Origin: Polytrichum commune
Taxonomy: Eukaryota; Streptophyta; Polytrichopsida; Polytrichales; Polytrichaceae
Direction of reading: 5' to 3'
Length of the DNA: 64,000 bases
Assembly (NCBI GenBank): GCA_950295325.1
Contig: OX485803.1
Location: forward strand, 52,281,554-52,345,553
Shown: positions 36,367-48,915 of the stretch, one piece after another
Layout of the letters: each line of letters opens with the position of its first letter
How positions within the stretch are numbered: the first letter of the stretch is position 1
Program-made: the position numbers and the translations under genes
Notes under the pieces: generated by a model
What the model was told of the DNA's origin: nothing
What the model saw: the letters and a program-made list of their open reading frames with translations, nothing else
Databases searched by the model: none

Positions 36367-36673
36367 CTACACAAAATATGATATTTAGTGTTTGATACAC
36401 TAAATATCAATAGCCCTGTGAAAGTAAGTGACATTAAATGTAAATTCAAACACTAAATATCAACTATGGTAATATGTGGAAGTTACATGTTTGAATCTAG
36501 TGTTAGTAAGGATATGAAAAAAGGAGGATATAATAAGGGAGGTGGCAGTAGGGAAGGTAGCGTCACATTTATGTCTAACACTAATTGTCAAAGAATTGAA
36601 AATTAGTGTTGAGCATGGTAGGGTGGTAACAACACTAAATATAAACAATTTCTAAATATCATATTTTGTGTAG
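36367..36673. mobile_element. CTACAC-ended TIR element, copy 2 (307 bp)
   Basis: A perfect inverted repeat of at least 22 bp, beginning CTACACAAAATATGATATTT. The interior is colinear with the copy at 17467-17792. Flanked by AA/TT; no clear target duplication. Confidence 0.9.
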
Positions 36674-37960
36674 TTATGGTTGTAGGAAATGCATGTTTGT
36701 TAGGTTTTTAGTTGGATACGTGGGTTGTCCCAATTAGTGCTGAGTGTAGAGTAGTTATCAATAATTTGAAGACACGATCCAACATCTTCTTAAACTTGTG
36801 TGTTTCTATGATGTTTGGTCTTTGATCCTCACCGAACCACATAGCAATCAAATGCAGGGGTCTGATTGAGAAAACGAGCCACTTTAACCTATCTACCTTG
36901 TTCTTAATTCTTTTTTGCAGTTTGCAATCCCTTATTTCCATCCAAATTGGGGTAGGGAGCAAAAAGATGGTACTTGTGTTGACCGTAGTAGGTGCTCACA
37001 CTTTTTAATTAGACATCTACTACATTGATTATCTCATTTAGTAAGGGTGGGCTAATAGTGTATGTGGGGAGTTGGTGAGGGTGATACAAAATTCCTTTAT
37101 GCTTTGAAATTAGTGCCATCAGAAGTTTCGAGAGTCCAAAGTGTCAAACTATAGGAAATTCTCAATACCAGCTCTCTTCAATTTCTTAGTGTTGCGGGAT
37201 GCCTCATGAGTGAGTGGTGACGATTAAAAAGGAGAAGAAGAAGCTTTTTTTCAAGTTCACCAAAACATATTGTGCACTCTACAAACACATCAGAGCACGC
37301 ATTGTTTTTATTTGAATGTATGGTAAGTGAGCATGTATTCTTAAATTTGGCATCACTCAGTGTAATTTCCAACCCTCCATTTTGAGATTTGGCAAAATAG
37401 TGCGTGGTTCAGGACTTAGTACCACACACACTAAATGGGGCAACCAATGTGGTTTGAGCCCTTTCCGTCTTTGCCCGTAGCACCCGTGTGTATGAATTAA
37501 TGTTTGCAGTATGTTGTCATCGATGATTGGCCATTCTGGAACTTTGGAATAGCGAATGTTAGCATCATGCAACCTCGCCGTTCAAAGTTTCAAAATGTAC
37601 AATACGTAGTTTGGTTCCAGGTCGCCTTGGTGCATTGCACCCGTGCATATGAAACAATGTTTTGGGCTAATGTTGCACCACACATTCAACATGCCATCAT
37701 TTATTGTTGATTGTTGAGGAACTATGGGGATGACGTCTGCGTTGATTTCCATGCACCCTCATCATTCCAGAGTCTCAAAATGCGCACACGTATTTAAATG
37801 ATGTACGGAAAGCTTTGTAATCAAGAACTTACACTAAAAACATACATGTCACAACAAGATTGGATTGTATATTGACCGTTTTAAAGGCAACAATGAACAT
37901 AGTTGGGAGGCACTATTTATTTAAAAAAAAACAATGGCATTGCCTCTTGCACCTTCTGCA
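36674..37960. other. Repeat relics without a supported gene
   Basis: The minus strand at 36708-36962 is open for 84 codons (KNKVDRLKWLVFSIRPLHLI) and could be a transposase relic, but I cannot place it. 37020-37125 is repeated at 61915-61981 plus 62946-62995. Two related GCACCCGTG...ATGAA segments lie near 37478 and 37638. Confidence 0.4.
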
Positions 37961-38600
37961 TGTCGACTTTGATTTTGCGTAACTTAAAATGACAATCTTT
38001 GTGATTTGCAAACGCTAATGATTTGAGGCTTTTCCTAGTCCAAGCCAACAATCAAAATTATCTTGGCGGATTTGGAAACACTCATAATCGTAGGGCTCAC
38101 ACACTCTAAGTCCCACATTCACGATGCACTTCCCTCCTTTGCATGCCATGATTGGCAAAATACAAGCAATTGGATTGAGAAAGGTTGTTGGAGGAGAGTG
38201 AAGGGTGGATGATAAATTGGCGGGTTTGAACATGATAAGAAAAGATGCAATGACAGTTGATAGTTAAAAAACAATTGAGAAGGCTATGTGAAGAAAGATC
38301 TTATTATACAACTTTGGCATCTCCACTATGATTTTTTGAACTTCAAATGATAAACTTTGTGGGTTCAATGGCTAGTCCGGTCCAACGGCCAAAGTTGTTT
38401 GTGGAGTTGGAAATGGCCACAACCATAAAAGCCACATACCCTAAAGTCCATGGCCACAATGCATTTCCTCCATGGCATTGTAAGATTCTCACAACTTACG
38501 AGCAAGTGGATTGAAAAGGGTTTGATGTGATTGGAAGCCGAACGGGGTTTGAGAGGTTTCGGTGGGTGATGAGAGGCTAGAGCGCATGATAGAAGAGGTG
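37961..38600. repeat. Diverged local duplication (about 340-bp period)
   Basis: Segment about 37975-38250 and segment about 38325-38590 share order and short blocks: AATGATAAACTTTGTG against AATGACAATCTTTGTG, GATTTGGAAACACTCATAA against GTTGGAAATGGCCACAACCA, CCTCCTTTGCATGCCATGAT against CCTCCATGGCATTG, CAATTGGATTGAGAAAGGTT against CAAGTGGATTGAAAAGGGTT. No supported coding frame spans both. Confidence 0.6.
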
Positions 38601-39392
38601 CGGTGGAGCAAAGTGGAAGTGAAGAGGGCCAGAGGCGGATTGGAAGTGAAGACTTAGGTTTCTTGGCATCTGGATGATAATGATGGTGCTGGACGGAAAA
38701 AAACGAACTCGTGCTGACAGAAAACTCTCAAGTTTCCGTATTGTTTAAGGGTGGATGGAGTGGAAAGGACATCCATTATAGGGAGGGGGGGGGGCTACGG
38801 AGCTGATTGTAGGCCCTAGCCATGTGTCAGCTGGGCGAAGGAGGAACTACACGCATGCCCTCATTGGATGAACGCTGGATGAATACAAGATGGATGATGA
38901 TGATGATGACAGGGGGATCTTGTATGAGAGGCACGCTACGCCGCGCCAAGCCCTGAACCCTATACTATGCCCCTATACCCTACCCGCCATCGTGACCTAC
39001 CAAGCTGGAGGCCTGTACCGGGTATGTGTCCGCTCTCTGGATCATCATTCCTCTCTGTTCAAGCACAGAGAGCTCTCTGTCTGCGCGGCAGGATGGCGCC
39101 TCCTCGGCCTCCTTTGCGAGCTTCAAACACATCATTTAGACTTCTACATCATTGATCCGGGTCACAAAGCGCGTCCTCATCGGAATGTGCTGCTGCATCA
39201 TGCCGTTATTGCGGTGATCTGCGCTACTCGTTGAGCTTGATATGTTTTGTTTTCGAGTTTCGTGGTATGATACCCCTCTTGCTGGTCCCGTTGGCCGTCT
39301 GTGTTGGTCCGAGTTTTCTTGTTGTTTTGTTTTGGTGCCGCCGGTGGTTTTTTTTGATTTGTGGTTCTGTGCGAGATTTCTCTTTTTTCTCT

Positions 39393-39453
<61 letters not shown>

Positions 39454-41610
39454 GTGAGGATTCCGAGTGTTGTGGATTTCCTGTTTTGGATCTTGTTTTT
39501 TTTTCGGAGTTTATTTATTCTTCTGTTTCGAGGGGAGTTGATAATGGCAAGCTGATGATTGGAATTTTACGGTGTGACAGGTGACTGCCACGGTCTACAG
39601 CGGACAACCTTTTGATTTTTCGTTGATGGATTGATAGAGCTCATAAGGAATGGTAAGTTTCCAGAAAATGTGTCATAAACACGGGGGGAGATGAGATTGA
39701 TTGAAATGCGGCCTTCCGAGTTGTAGAATCATCGTCGTTATTGCACACGTTAGCCGTCACAAGAGGAATTGCCATCCGGATTCATCTTCCAGATCTTTTT
39801 TGGAGAAGCATCTATCTGTCTTGGACTTGCGGTTTGCCATGCCATCTTGAGACAGCAAAATGTTTACGCATGAAACGAAACGAGTCCACTCAAATCGTTG
39901 AGCTCATTTTTAAAGAAAATCAAATCCAGTCCGAGGGGCGATACAAGGCAGCTCTTGATTTTGCAAGATGAGATTGAGAAATGAGTTTGATCCTTGGTGA
40001 AGGAAGGAGGGAGCGAAACAGGAGGGATCTGAATTTGAGGACTGAAAGAAGTCACGAAGGAAGAATCCAACAATTCGATCCTTGTATAATCGTAGGAAGG
40101 GAAATGATATAGGACGAGAAGCAGGACCGTTCATTCCTTGAACGGTAGTGTATGTCTACACTCTTAAATGATGCGCACATCATGAGAGGGGCATCATAAT
40201 ATCGTTGTGATCCGTCGCTTATTGCATATTTTACTTTGCTGCAAAGTCCGTTGATAAAGAGATAGAGACAAGAGAATATCAAATTTCTCTTTCCTCATTA
40301 GACATTTCTTATGCTGGAGTGGTCATAGTTGCGTTAGAAAGAGTGCAGGGGGAAGAGGTTCCTTTTTTTCAAGTCGCCTGTAACAGTGTACCTCTACACT
40401 AAGGACAAGATTCGATTGCTCATTCAACTCTAAGTAGAACTTTGCGCAACAGCGTTTCTAAGAACTTTTCTCAATTCACAGAGTTGCTTAGAACGTTGCT
40501 TTGAAGCCTGTAACATTCTACAGCATGGTACTGTAGTGCATTATGCTCAGGTTCTCATTCTTCAGATGGCGAAGTATTTCAATACTGAGAAGTAATACTC
40601 GAAATTGCCTGCTTCTGATAAGCGGTTGAGAATTTGAGATTCACAAAGATGTCTTGAAGTCCAGTTTCCTCAATCAAGTGCTGATTGTCGGGTAATAGTG
40701 ATATGAGCCAGACTTTGCTGCTTGCAACAAAACATTTATCTAGCAGATTAAAGAAGAGTGCCGATTCAAGAATTTGCCAGGTTTAAGCGAGAGCTGCCTG
40801 GTTTGTTCTTTGTAAGGTACGTACCCAGGCACCAGACTGGTTTGGCTCTTCAGATTGTCCTATATATTATTCTACAAGTGGCGTCTTCTTGTCTATATGT
40901 TCTTGACTTTGAAAGGCAGCTTTCTATTGTCCTCCTTATTTTATCAACCAATCTTTTGGAAGTTCAACGATGACTGACGACGACTACCTGGTGGAGCTAC
41001 TATTCTATTGCTTGCGAAATGAACGCTACAGACCTGGTTCAAGAATGCAATGTCAGCAGTATCACATGTTCTATTTTAGACACGTCTTCCTGCATTCTAC
41101 AGCCGGTGGAGAGTCATAGGAGTATCTATCAGTGCTGTTGGTTTCATGTGTGTAGGGCTATGCCATGTTTTAAATAGAATTTGAAGAGATACATAATGTT
41201 CAAGGACAGAACTATGTTGAGTAGCTCAGATGGTGTTCTCGTTGTATCGTCTGCTTTTGACCAAAGGCTACGGGTATTTAGGTTCTAAAATTCACGTATA
41301 TGTGATGCTTACAAGAAGCGGAGCCTGAGCTAGTTTTAAAGAGCTTCTCGAATGTGTGACGTGTCAACGACTAATGTTCAGTCATCATTGTGTTTTGTGT
41401 TTCAGCAAGTGCATGGAATGGTTCCTGCCAACGCATGCAAACAATCTTTCATACGCTGCCTTGAGCATTGAGACCTGGTCACAGAGTACTTCAAAGAAAC
41501 GATCCTATCGAGGTCCCACCTTATTGTGCCACATTTTGTCACATCTAGGCAAGCTTCAGTTGCTGCCCTGGCCGAAGATCTGCGGTGTATTGGATGTCGT
41601 CGGAATTGAG
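38601..41610. promoter_or_regulatory. Region upstream of the POLAR-family gene; possible promoter and leader
   Basis: Holds a G homopolymer near 38786-38794, a CT-rich GC-richer block at 38890-39220 and a 20-unit GTT microsatellite. Open frames across the microsatellite give only homopolymeric Leu, Val or Cys. No transposon was recognised from 39460 to 41610, so this may be regulatory or untranslated sequence, but no core promoter is certain. Confidence 0.3.
39393..39452 (+). repeat. TTG microsatellite, 20 units
   Basis: Sixty bases of uninterrupted TTG units. Confidence 0.97.
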
Positions 41611-44600
41611 ATGTGGCTAGTTTTGGCAGCTGCGGGATCAGGGTACCTTGCCAGATGTTGGCAAAATGCGGAGAAAGCTAAACATGCATATGCGAAGCAT
41701 TCCAATTGTACAGAAGACGATGAATCAATAAAGAGTTCGGAAGCTCCTCTTGGTGGCAATAAGTCTCCTAATTCTCCAGCTGCAAGGGCATCTCAGGGAT
41801 TGTCTGTGGATACCGGCGCTTTAGTAGAAGAGCTTTGTAATGACGATTCTTTGGAGGGGTTGGAGACTAGCCATGGTGGTAAACACCATGCAGCAGGTTA
41901 TGGTGAAGTTGTTTGGAAGGACAGGGACAATACGTCACTAGAAGGTGTAAATGAGGCTAGTACTCTCTTTTCTCAATCAGGTGACACAAGCGGGGACGAG
42001 AATTCTGATGGAAATGCGCAGAAGGAATCCGCCTCCATAAATGCTTTAAAATCTGATGGATCTTATCTTTTGCACACTGCTCCCGTCGAATCGGATGCAC
42101 TGCGGTCGGCAATCGAGAACAAAGGACCTGAAGAAAGCTTAAAGGGTAGGGAGGCTTCTGTAAATGACCCACTAGGGAGATTTTCTAGCGGTGGAGAGTC
42201 TCCTCATAACGCACAGGTGGAAATCGGAGTTCATTTCCAAGGGCAGAGGCTCTACCTAAACTCAAGATCATTCGATTTACACAGGAGTCTTGGTGCCATG
42301 GATGAACTGCCTGAGAAAACAGGGACAGAACTTGGAAGCAACGTAAGTAGTACAGCGAGAGTGTCACTCGGTTACCTAAAGAAAAAATGCCTTCGAGAGC
42401 TCCGGGACGATGCAGGAGTGGATGCTCACGAGGGGATAGGGAGTGTTCATTCCAAAACGAAATCCAAATGTGGAGATGAAAGGATCACAAACATCTTGGG
42501 AAGACATTCTAGCAGTTTCAAGGCTTTGTTGGTTTCAGGCTCCGGTTGTCAGGATTTTAGTCAACCACCTAGAGGATGTACTCAAAAAGGAAGTTACACC
42601 AGGAGGCTTCGAACTCCAAATAGGTCGTTCAAATGTAGACCTCTTGGAAGGAAAGGAAGGGTCATGCGGGCCTCTCCCAAGCCCCTTTCCTCCTTAGAAT
42701 GCTGTCTTATGGCACAACTTGACGCCCTTGATGCGGATCTGGGACGTCATGTCAGCCGGCCGCTTGATTTTTCTTCTGTGGTGAACCCTGGGAAAGTATT
42801 GGGCAATACTGAAGATCACAACATGACAAGTTTTGAAGGGGCCTGCCAGGATTCAGATGCTCATTTAGATGAACATGGAAGAGGTGAGGAGTTCTCAGCT
42901 GGTCATTTATCAGGTCTCAGAGGTGTTGTATCTCCAGTGCAGGTTTTATTGTTCTTTATAGCAGTGGGTGTTGGAGCAATGCATGCAAACAAATGCCACA
43001 GGAGCGAGGTTGAGGGTTTGCAGCTGTCTTTGAAAGAGGCAGAATCTGAAGTGCAAGTTCTGCGAAGGGTATTGCAGCAGCATGGATTATCTGTACCTGA
43101 ATTGAATTTCTTCTCTAAGGTGAGATAACTGTTGTATGTGTTTCGACGAATAGCAATGTCATATATTTTATACAACCTGAACTTCCTGAATTGCTGTGAA
43201 CCGCCCTAGCTTGTTAAAAATAAAGTGAACATATCTGGAAAGTTTTCAAAAATCAAACGTTTCCAGAAAGCAATGGGAAATTTCTCGAGCGGATTCCTTT
43301 GATGAGCATGGAATACTGTGCTGGGCTCACTTTCCAAGCATCTTGGAATGATATTTACCACTGGTATGGGCTTGGAACTAGCAGGTTGGCAGAGTGGACA
43401 CAGATGGAGGGCCAATGGCTGGAGTTCTGGAAGGTGTAGATGAAAGTGATGATTTTGCATCTCTAAGGGTCTTGGTGACTGAAGGTACCTCATCTATGCA
43501 AGATGATCAGATGGCTGATCTTGAGGCAGAGCTGGAGGCTGAGCTGGATTACCTAACAGGACAATTTGCAGATGATAATGAGGTAGAAATTCGAGTCTGA
43601 AGTCTTGTCTGTGAATCTGGATCCTATTTGTCAAGCATCAGATTTGTCTTGCCTTAAGCAACCTCCTTGTGTTTGAGTGGACAGGATGGGTGTATTTCAA
43701 GAGAGATACCAAGATAAGAGACTTCCTTATCAAGATTGTGGTGTTGCAGCTGGAGTTGGATGGTGTGGCACATGTGGTGCATGGGGATCTCAATGTGAAG
43801 GGTCTTCCAGCAAATGAGGATTCCGATGGGGATGATAATTCAGCTCCGGAGGTGGCTTGCATCAATAACTATGCTGTCTCACCAAGAGAGCTCACTCGGC
43901 TGCTACGTAAACTTCAGGTGGTTGCTTGAACTCTTTGAGGTGAATCTGATGGGAACAATATCTATCTTCCTCTTTGGAAGATGTAAATTATAAAGCGCTG
44001 TGTGGAACCTGTTCCCGAACAGGGTGCACCTTCACCTGCTCAATAGACATGCCTTTAGTAGACTTGGTCACGGGATGCACAAGCAACACTACTGGAAGCA
44101 TTGTTTGAATGGGCCCATAGACGATGTACCGGCTTAGGTGTATTCAGCACTCACAAGCTCACAATTGACCTTGTAGGACTTCTCACCTGCATGTGATAAA
44201 TGACTGAATATATTGGAAGTGACAGACCAGAGTTGTGCTTGCTGGAGAAACAGTTGACAGAAAGTACGTACTCAATTGAATATCCATGGATTGCAGGCAA
44301 CCCGGCAGGAAGAACATATTTCTGAGTTAGAGGCAGATTTGGAAAGGCTTCAATCACAGTTAGAGAGCAGAGAGAAGGAGCTGCAGCTATGGAAGGGCCG
44401 TGTGCGAAGACTCACAGAATTCTCACTAGCATCATCTGTTCAGGGTACTAATTCGAGACATTTTTTATCTGTCTACAATGACCACCTTTGCTTGCCTGCC
44501 GTGTCTTTTAGGAAAGGATAAGCATACTGATGTATATATGTTCTTTGACCTGGCAGGTGATGAAAACGTTCTTTTGTCCACACCCAGTAGTGGAGTAATT

Positions 44601-46743
44601 ACACCTTTTGAGCGGCCCTCCCCAACCACTGATAGTGAAGCTGGCCTGAAAACTGATATGCGCGATGGTACACTCTTAGAAGGTCAGGGATCGGTTCACC
44701 CTCCAGTTCAGTTGGTGGCTTCTGCTGGGATCCTTAAGACAAGCCTTTCTTATTCTCATCATCCTGCTGAGAAGGACACTGTTGGTTCCGGAAAACAGAG
44801 CATGTCGGGAAAGGGGGAGCTAAGGTTGACAAGAGAAGTGAGCTTCAAAGAATCCAGTAGAGAAATTAATTTTCCTCAGGTAATGCACTTCAAGTTTTTT
44901 TATTTTCACTTTCATTCGAGGTAGATGACTCCAGTGCAAAGAGGATGAAAATGTTGGTAGTTTTTCTCATGAGTTTTAAAACCACTTTCTCCTTGTTCAC
45001 TTGTATGTGATTCCAAAAGCTCAATCTGAGCCTGATGACATCTGCTGCTCACTTCAAATGGAATCGTCCTGTGGTTATTTCTCAATTGTTATTCCAACAT
45101 GCGTCTGTGATTCCTGCAGACACAAAAGCCTGCCGTGGACAGGAGACTTAGTTTCGGCGATAGGCAGAACAGTTCATGGATTACTGATGAATTCTGTGAT
45201 GAATTTCTTCGATCTATGGAAGACAGTTCTGCTGAGGTAGGACCTCAATATGACCAATTTAAGCAATTAACAGATTCCAAGTCCTTATTTGAGGACTCTC
45301 AGATTGAGCAGCTCCTCCTTGATTCTGTTGAAGATTTGGGCTCCTTGGGCAGCAACACTTCAAGTGTGTATGACTACTCTACTGCAGTTACAATGGCAGA
45401 AAACTGGGATAATGTCCTCAAATCATCAACAGGAACCCAAAATTGGTCAGGTTCCCTGCATCAGAAAGACAGTGGAAACACCAGTAGAGGTTATCCTTTA
45501 TCAGAGGGCAGAGCAACTGGATCACCAAAGTCAGTTTCTGAGCATTCTGATGGAGAGTACTCTAGGGCTGATACGTTGGCTCCACTGAAGTATATAGAAT
45601 CAAACTCCAGACCTCAGCACCCTGGTGACGAAAACCTCACCCCTTTCTATTGGAATAGAGATGTAGGAGGACTTGGCCGTGCAGGAGCTAACACTCCTGT
45701 TGATAGCCGTTATGCCTCAAACCAGTCAACAAAAAATGCTTCCATTGATCAGAAGGAACCGGCAATTTCAAACTTGCAAGTGGACCTGGATTCCAGAGTG
45801 TTTGACAAAGTAGCTGGGTGGGATGGTTTGATGAGAATAGATCATTCTCCAGCTGTACGATCTGACTGGGAATGTCCTTCTCAATCTTCTGAGGCAGACC
45901 AACATGGTGGAACAGGGACACATCCTCTGATAGGTGGAACATCATGCGAAGAGAGTCTTGTTTCAGAAGCAGAGGAGTACCTGGGAAAGATTCTCGTTGG
46001 TCAGATGATTGAGAGAAGTAGGCGAAGCTCGCATCCTGGGGAAGAGGCGCACAAGAGCATTGCAACTCAAATGACAATTCAAGCAGAACTTCGAAAACAT
46101 CTAAGCCTTCCACACGAAGTGGCCTTGCGCAAAGTGAGGATCAAGGATGGTAAAGCCTCTGAGGAGGAAGAATATGAGCTACTCTGCAAGAGTTTGCCCA
46201 ATAATTTTGAAGCTGTGAGGGTCTCTGATGACAGGGACTGCAAGAGAGCACTTTTCTCAGAACAAATGCAGTCGGAAGGGACTACAGTCAAAGGTGACCA
46301 GGATTCGATTTTAGAGGGTAAAAGACATTCTGCTGTTAGTCTTGGAAATTTATGAAGTTATAATTTGTATATATCAATTTGTTTTGAGTGTCTCACATCC
46401 TTTGGATGAATCATAAAGTATTGCAAGGATTTTGTAGAGATGTAGATTTTAGAGAATGTTGCAATTTTGTTTTAGGACCCTTGGTTGACTTGTGCAAGCG
46501 ATCCAATATTCTGGTCACGATTGTTGCTAAACGGCATTGTGTTGTGTACTCATTCATCTGTTCTTTATTTGTGTGTTTGCTGTGGGCACAGAAGTTGGTG
46601 TTTCAAAGGTATATAGTTGGGAGGAATGTGGTAAATCCCCAACAAGAGTAGCAAGACAATCTCTTCGTGGAAATCCTCAGCAAGATTCTCGGTTTAGGCA
46701 CCAAAATCGGGTGAAGGAAGCCTGGAGCAAGCAACGACTATGA
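41611..46743 (+). CDS. POLAR-like: POLAR-family (cell polarity) protein, seven exons
   Basis: Exons 41611-43119, 43385-43582, 43750-43917, 44297-44444, 44557-44879, 45120-46293 and 46592-46743; all GT-AG, phases 0,0,0,1,0,1, total 3672 bases, 1223 residues. The family hallmarks are present in order: MWLVLAAAGSGYLARCWQN at the start; LECCLMAQLDALDADL near 361-376; a hydrophobic segment (VLLFFIAVGVGAM, 445-457) followed by a coiled coil to about 492; ADLEAELEAELDYL near 547-560; NNYAVSPRELTRLLRKLQ at 608-625; then EEHISELEADLERLQSQLES and RLTEFSL. In Arabidopsis POLAR marks and scaffolds the polar cortex of asymmetrically dividing stomatal-lineage cells; the role here is inferred. The frame is open upstream with an ATG at 41374, but the conserved start is 41611. 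If the last intron is retained, the protein ends at 46355 instead. Confidence 0.85.
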
Positions 46744-48915
46744 CGGTCTGTTTTGCAACCAAATCCTTGGCCTTTGAATACAATTGCTTCTTCAGAAAAT
46801 GTCAGGATTCTGATTGAACTTATTCTGCATTGTTGTAGCAACAGCTTTTACAAACACTCTAAATAGCCATGGAACCTTTTGCAAAAGAGTTTTTTTGTGA
46901 GACATTTATGACACATCCAGGATTGTCATCAGTGTGGAGTCACACAAGGCGTTCCTGCATATTGAGTTGGAATAATTGACTGTGAAGTGCTACCATTGCA
47001 GGTGACCGGATTATCATTCTGGAAATTCTGGAGAGGCCATAACTCACTCCTCAACACCCAGCAATGATTTATATTGTGCATCTTCATGCAAGACAACAGG
47101 GTGCACTGTAACATGTATTGTTTACACAACCTCTTTCACAGTTTTTAGTGGTTATAGAGCAGCACACGCCTTCTATGTCAAGGAAACAGTTCCAAAACCT
47201 ACGATATGGATTAGGATTGTTGTGTTTTAGTGCCAACAAGGCTTCATCTCTGAAACACTGGCATCTTGGCCTGTGCTTTGGCTAGTCAGAGCTGGAGTTA
47301 CCGACAAACATTGCCAGGTGTAATGCACCATGACATTGGCATGTGTTGTCTTGTATCCTGTGATCCTGTGATCCTTGTCATGCCATTTGCAGACAAAATT
47401 TGACGACTTTACAAGGGCTTCACTCCCTATTTAGTAATTTGTTACGATGTGCTGAGTGGATTGCCTTTGTTAGCTATTCTTAGAATTTCATCCTCAAGGT
47501 TTGCCAACTTTCACCACGTTTCATTTATGGGGGTCGTGGCTGATGATGTTTGGTCTTCCCGTCAGAGTATTTAATGTCTTGTTTCATGCAGCTCATCTTG
47601 ACTCCACATTGGACTCTGGGGAGATTTTGGGCACAATCAGTCGAGATCCAAGTGTCAAAGTCTAACCAGTTACATGTTGATATCTTTTGGTTTTTCTTTA
47701 GTAATTTAAGGTTTACTCGATATATTCTTCTATGATTGGCGATTTCCTTAAGTCTTGAACTTGGACCAGTCAATTCTCAGACTCAACCGGACTGTCTCCA
47801 ACTAGCAGATGGATCTCCCCATTCGTAGCGCTACATACTATAAAAGATAGTCCTCTTTAACACTGATGCAACAGGACTTATTTTTACATGGGTAGAAAGT
47901 GCATGACTAATTAACATGAGCCCAAATAGTTGTGCAGACATGTTTTGATATTCCGGTTTTCCTCGTGTATTTACATCGTCATGTCACTTAGCTAATGACA
48001 ATAGAGCTTATGTATGTCACCAGCGGCTAATTGTCGACAGGATCTTCTTTGTAGAATAGATAAGTAACAGAAGCAGCATTTGATTCAATATGCTTACCCA
48101 CTTGGAGTTTCCCAATAGACTATTCCAGCATTCAATTGACTGTGACATGCAAAATCGTGAAAGTGTTGCTAATAGAAATGCTTGTTCTCCATCCAATGGT
48201 GCTCATAGGTGCCCAAGATCCAACTAGAGCTGGTGTGGGTCAGATCTATTAACATTACATTGGGGACAATCTGTAGACAGCTTTTGGGGAAGCAGATGGC
48301 AGAGTGTTTATTGCTAGTCCAATGTTGGCTTGAATATGTTCAAAATGCTCAAAATAATTGATTAATTCTGGTTTGTGGAATTGGTTGGTTTGTGTCATGA
48401 CACACATTGTTTCATTCTATTCTTGTGTAACTGAAACACATTTTGCCATTTCATTCTATTCTTGTGCAACTGATTTCGAAATTGCCAGCATCCTGGGGCC
48501 ACAGCAGAGTTCGGGAAGTTTTTGAAGCCTTAGTGGCTAATTGCTGGTAGTTGCTACGAAGGGTCGGATTTTTTCCAATTTACATCGGCAAGAGCCGGTC
48601 TTTTGTAAAATCAATCGGCCAATTGCCTATATTTTCATATTTTCATTGGCCAATATCCGATTAAATGGAATTCATATCGGCACTAATTGTTTAAAAAATG
48701 TATGAAAAGTTATTAGAAATCATTTCTTAGTACAAAATCTTGAATAAGTGAAAAGAAACGCATGTTCAAAACTTTAAATTTGAAGAGTTAATATCCTTGG
48801 CAGGAATTGAACATAGCAATGCCTTCACCACTTGAAGGCCAAGGGTCCCCCAATTCTTCATAGAAGCAATTGGATTTGGTCATGGAAAGGTTGCATAATT
48901 CAAAAAGTTGAAGGT
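46744..48915. other. Gene-free region after the POLAR-family gene
   Basis: Presumed 3' untranslated sequence first, then sequence without recognisable motifs. Near 48570-48680 a cluster of CGGC/GCCGA-type motifs (ATCGGC, GCCGGT, TCGGCC) resembles one at 53310-53545. Confidence 0.35.

Noticed and set aside
36708-36962. 84-codon minus-strand frame with KVDRLKWLVFSI
   Set aside because: Possibly transposase debris, but I could not match it to a family, so it is only mentioned within the spacer entry.
39231-39584. Open frames giving Leu, Val or Cys homopolymers
   Set aside because: Produced by the TTG microsatellite in three frames.
41356-41610. In-frame extension upstream of the POLAR-family start
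   Set aside because: Family members begin at the MWLV-type start; the extension looks like leader sequence, although an ATG at 41374 keeps a longer form possible.
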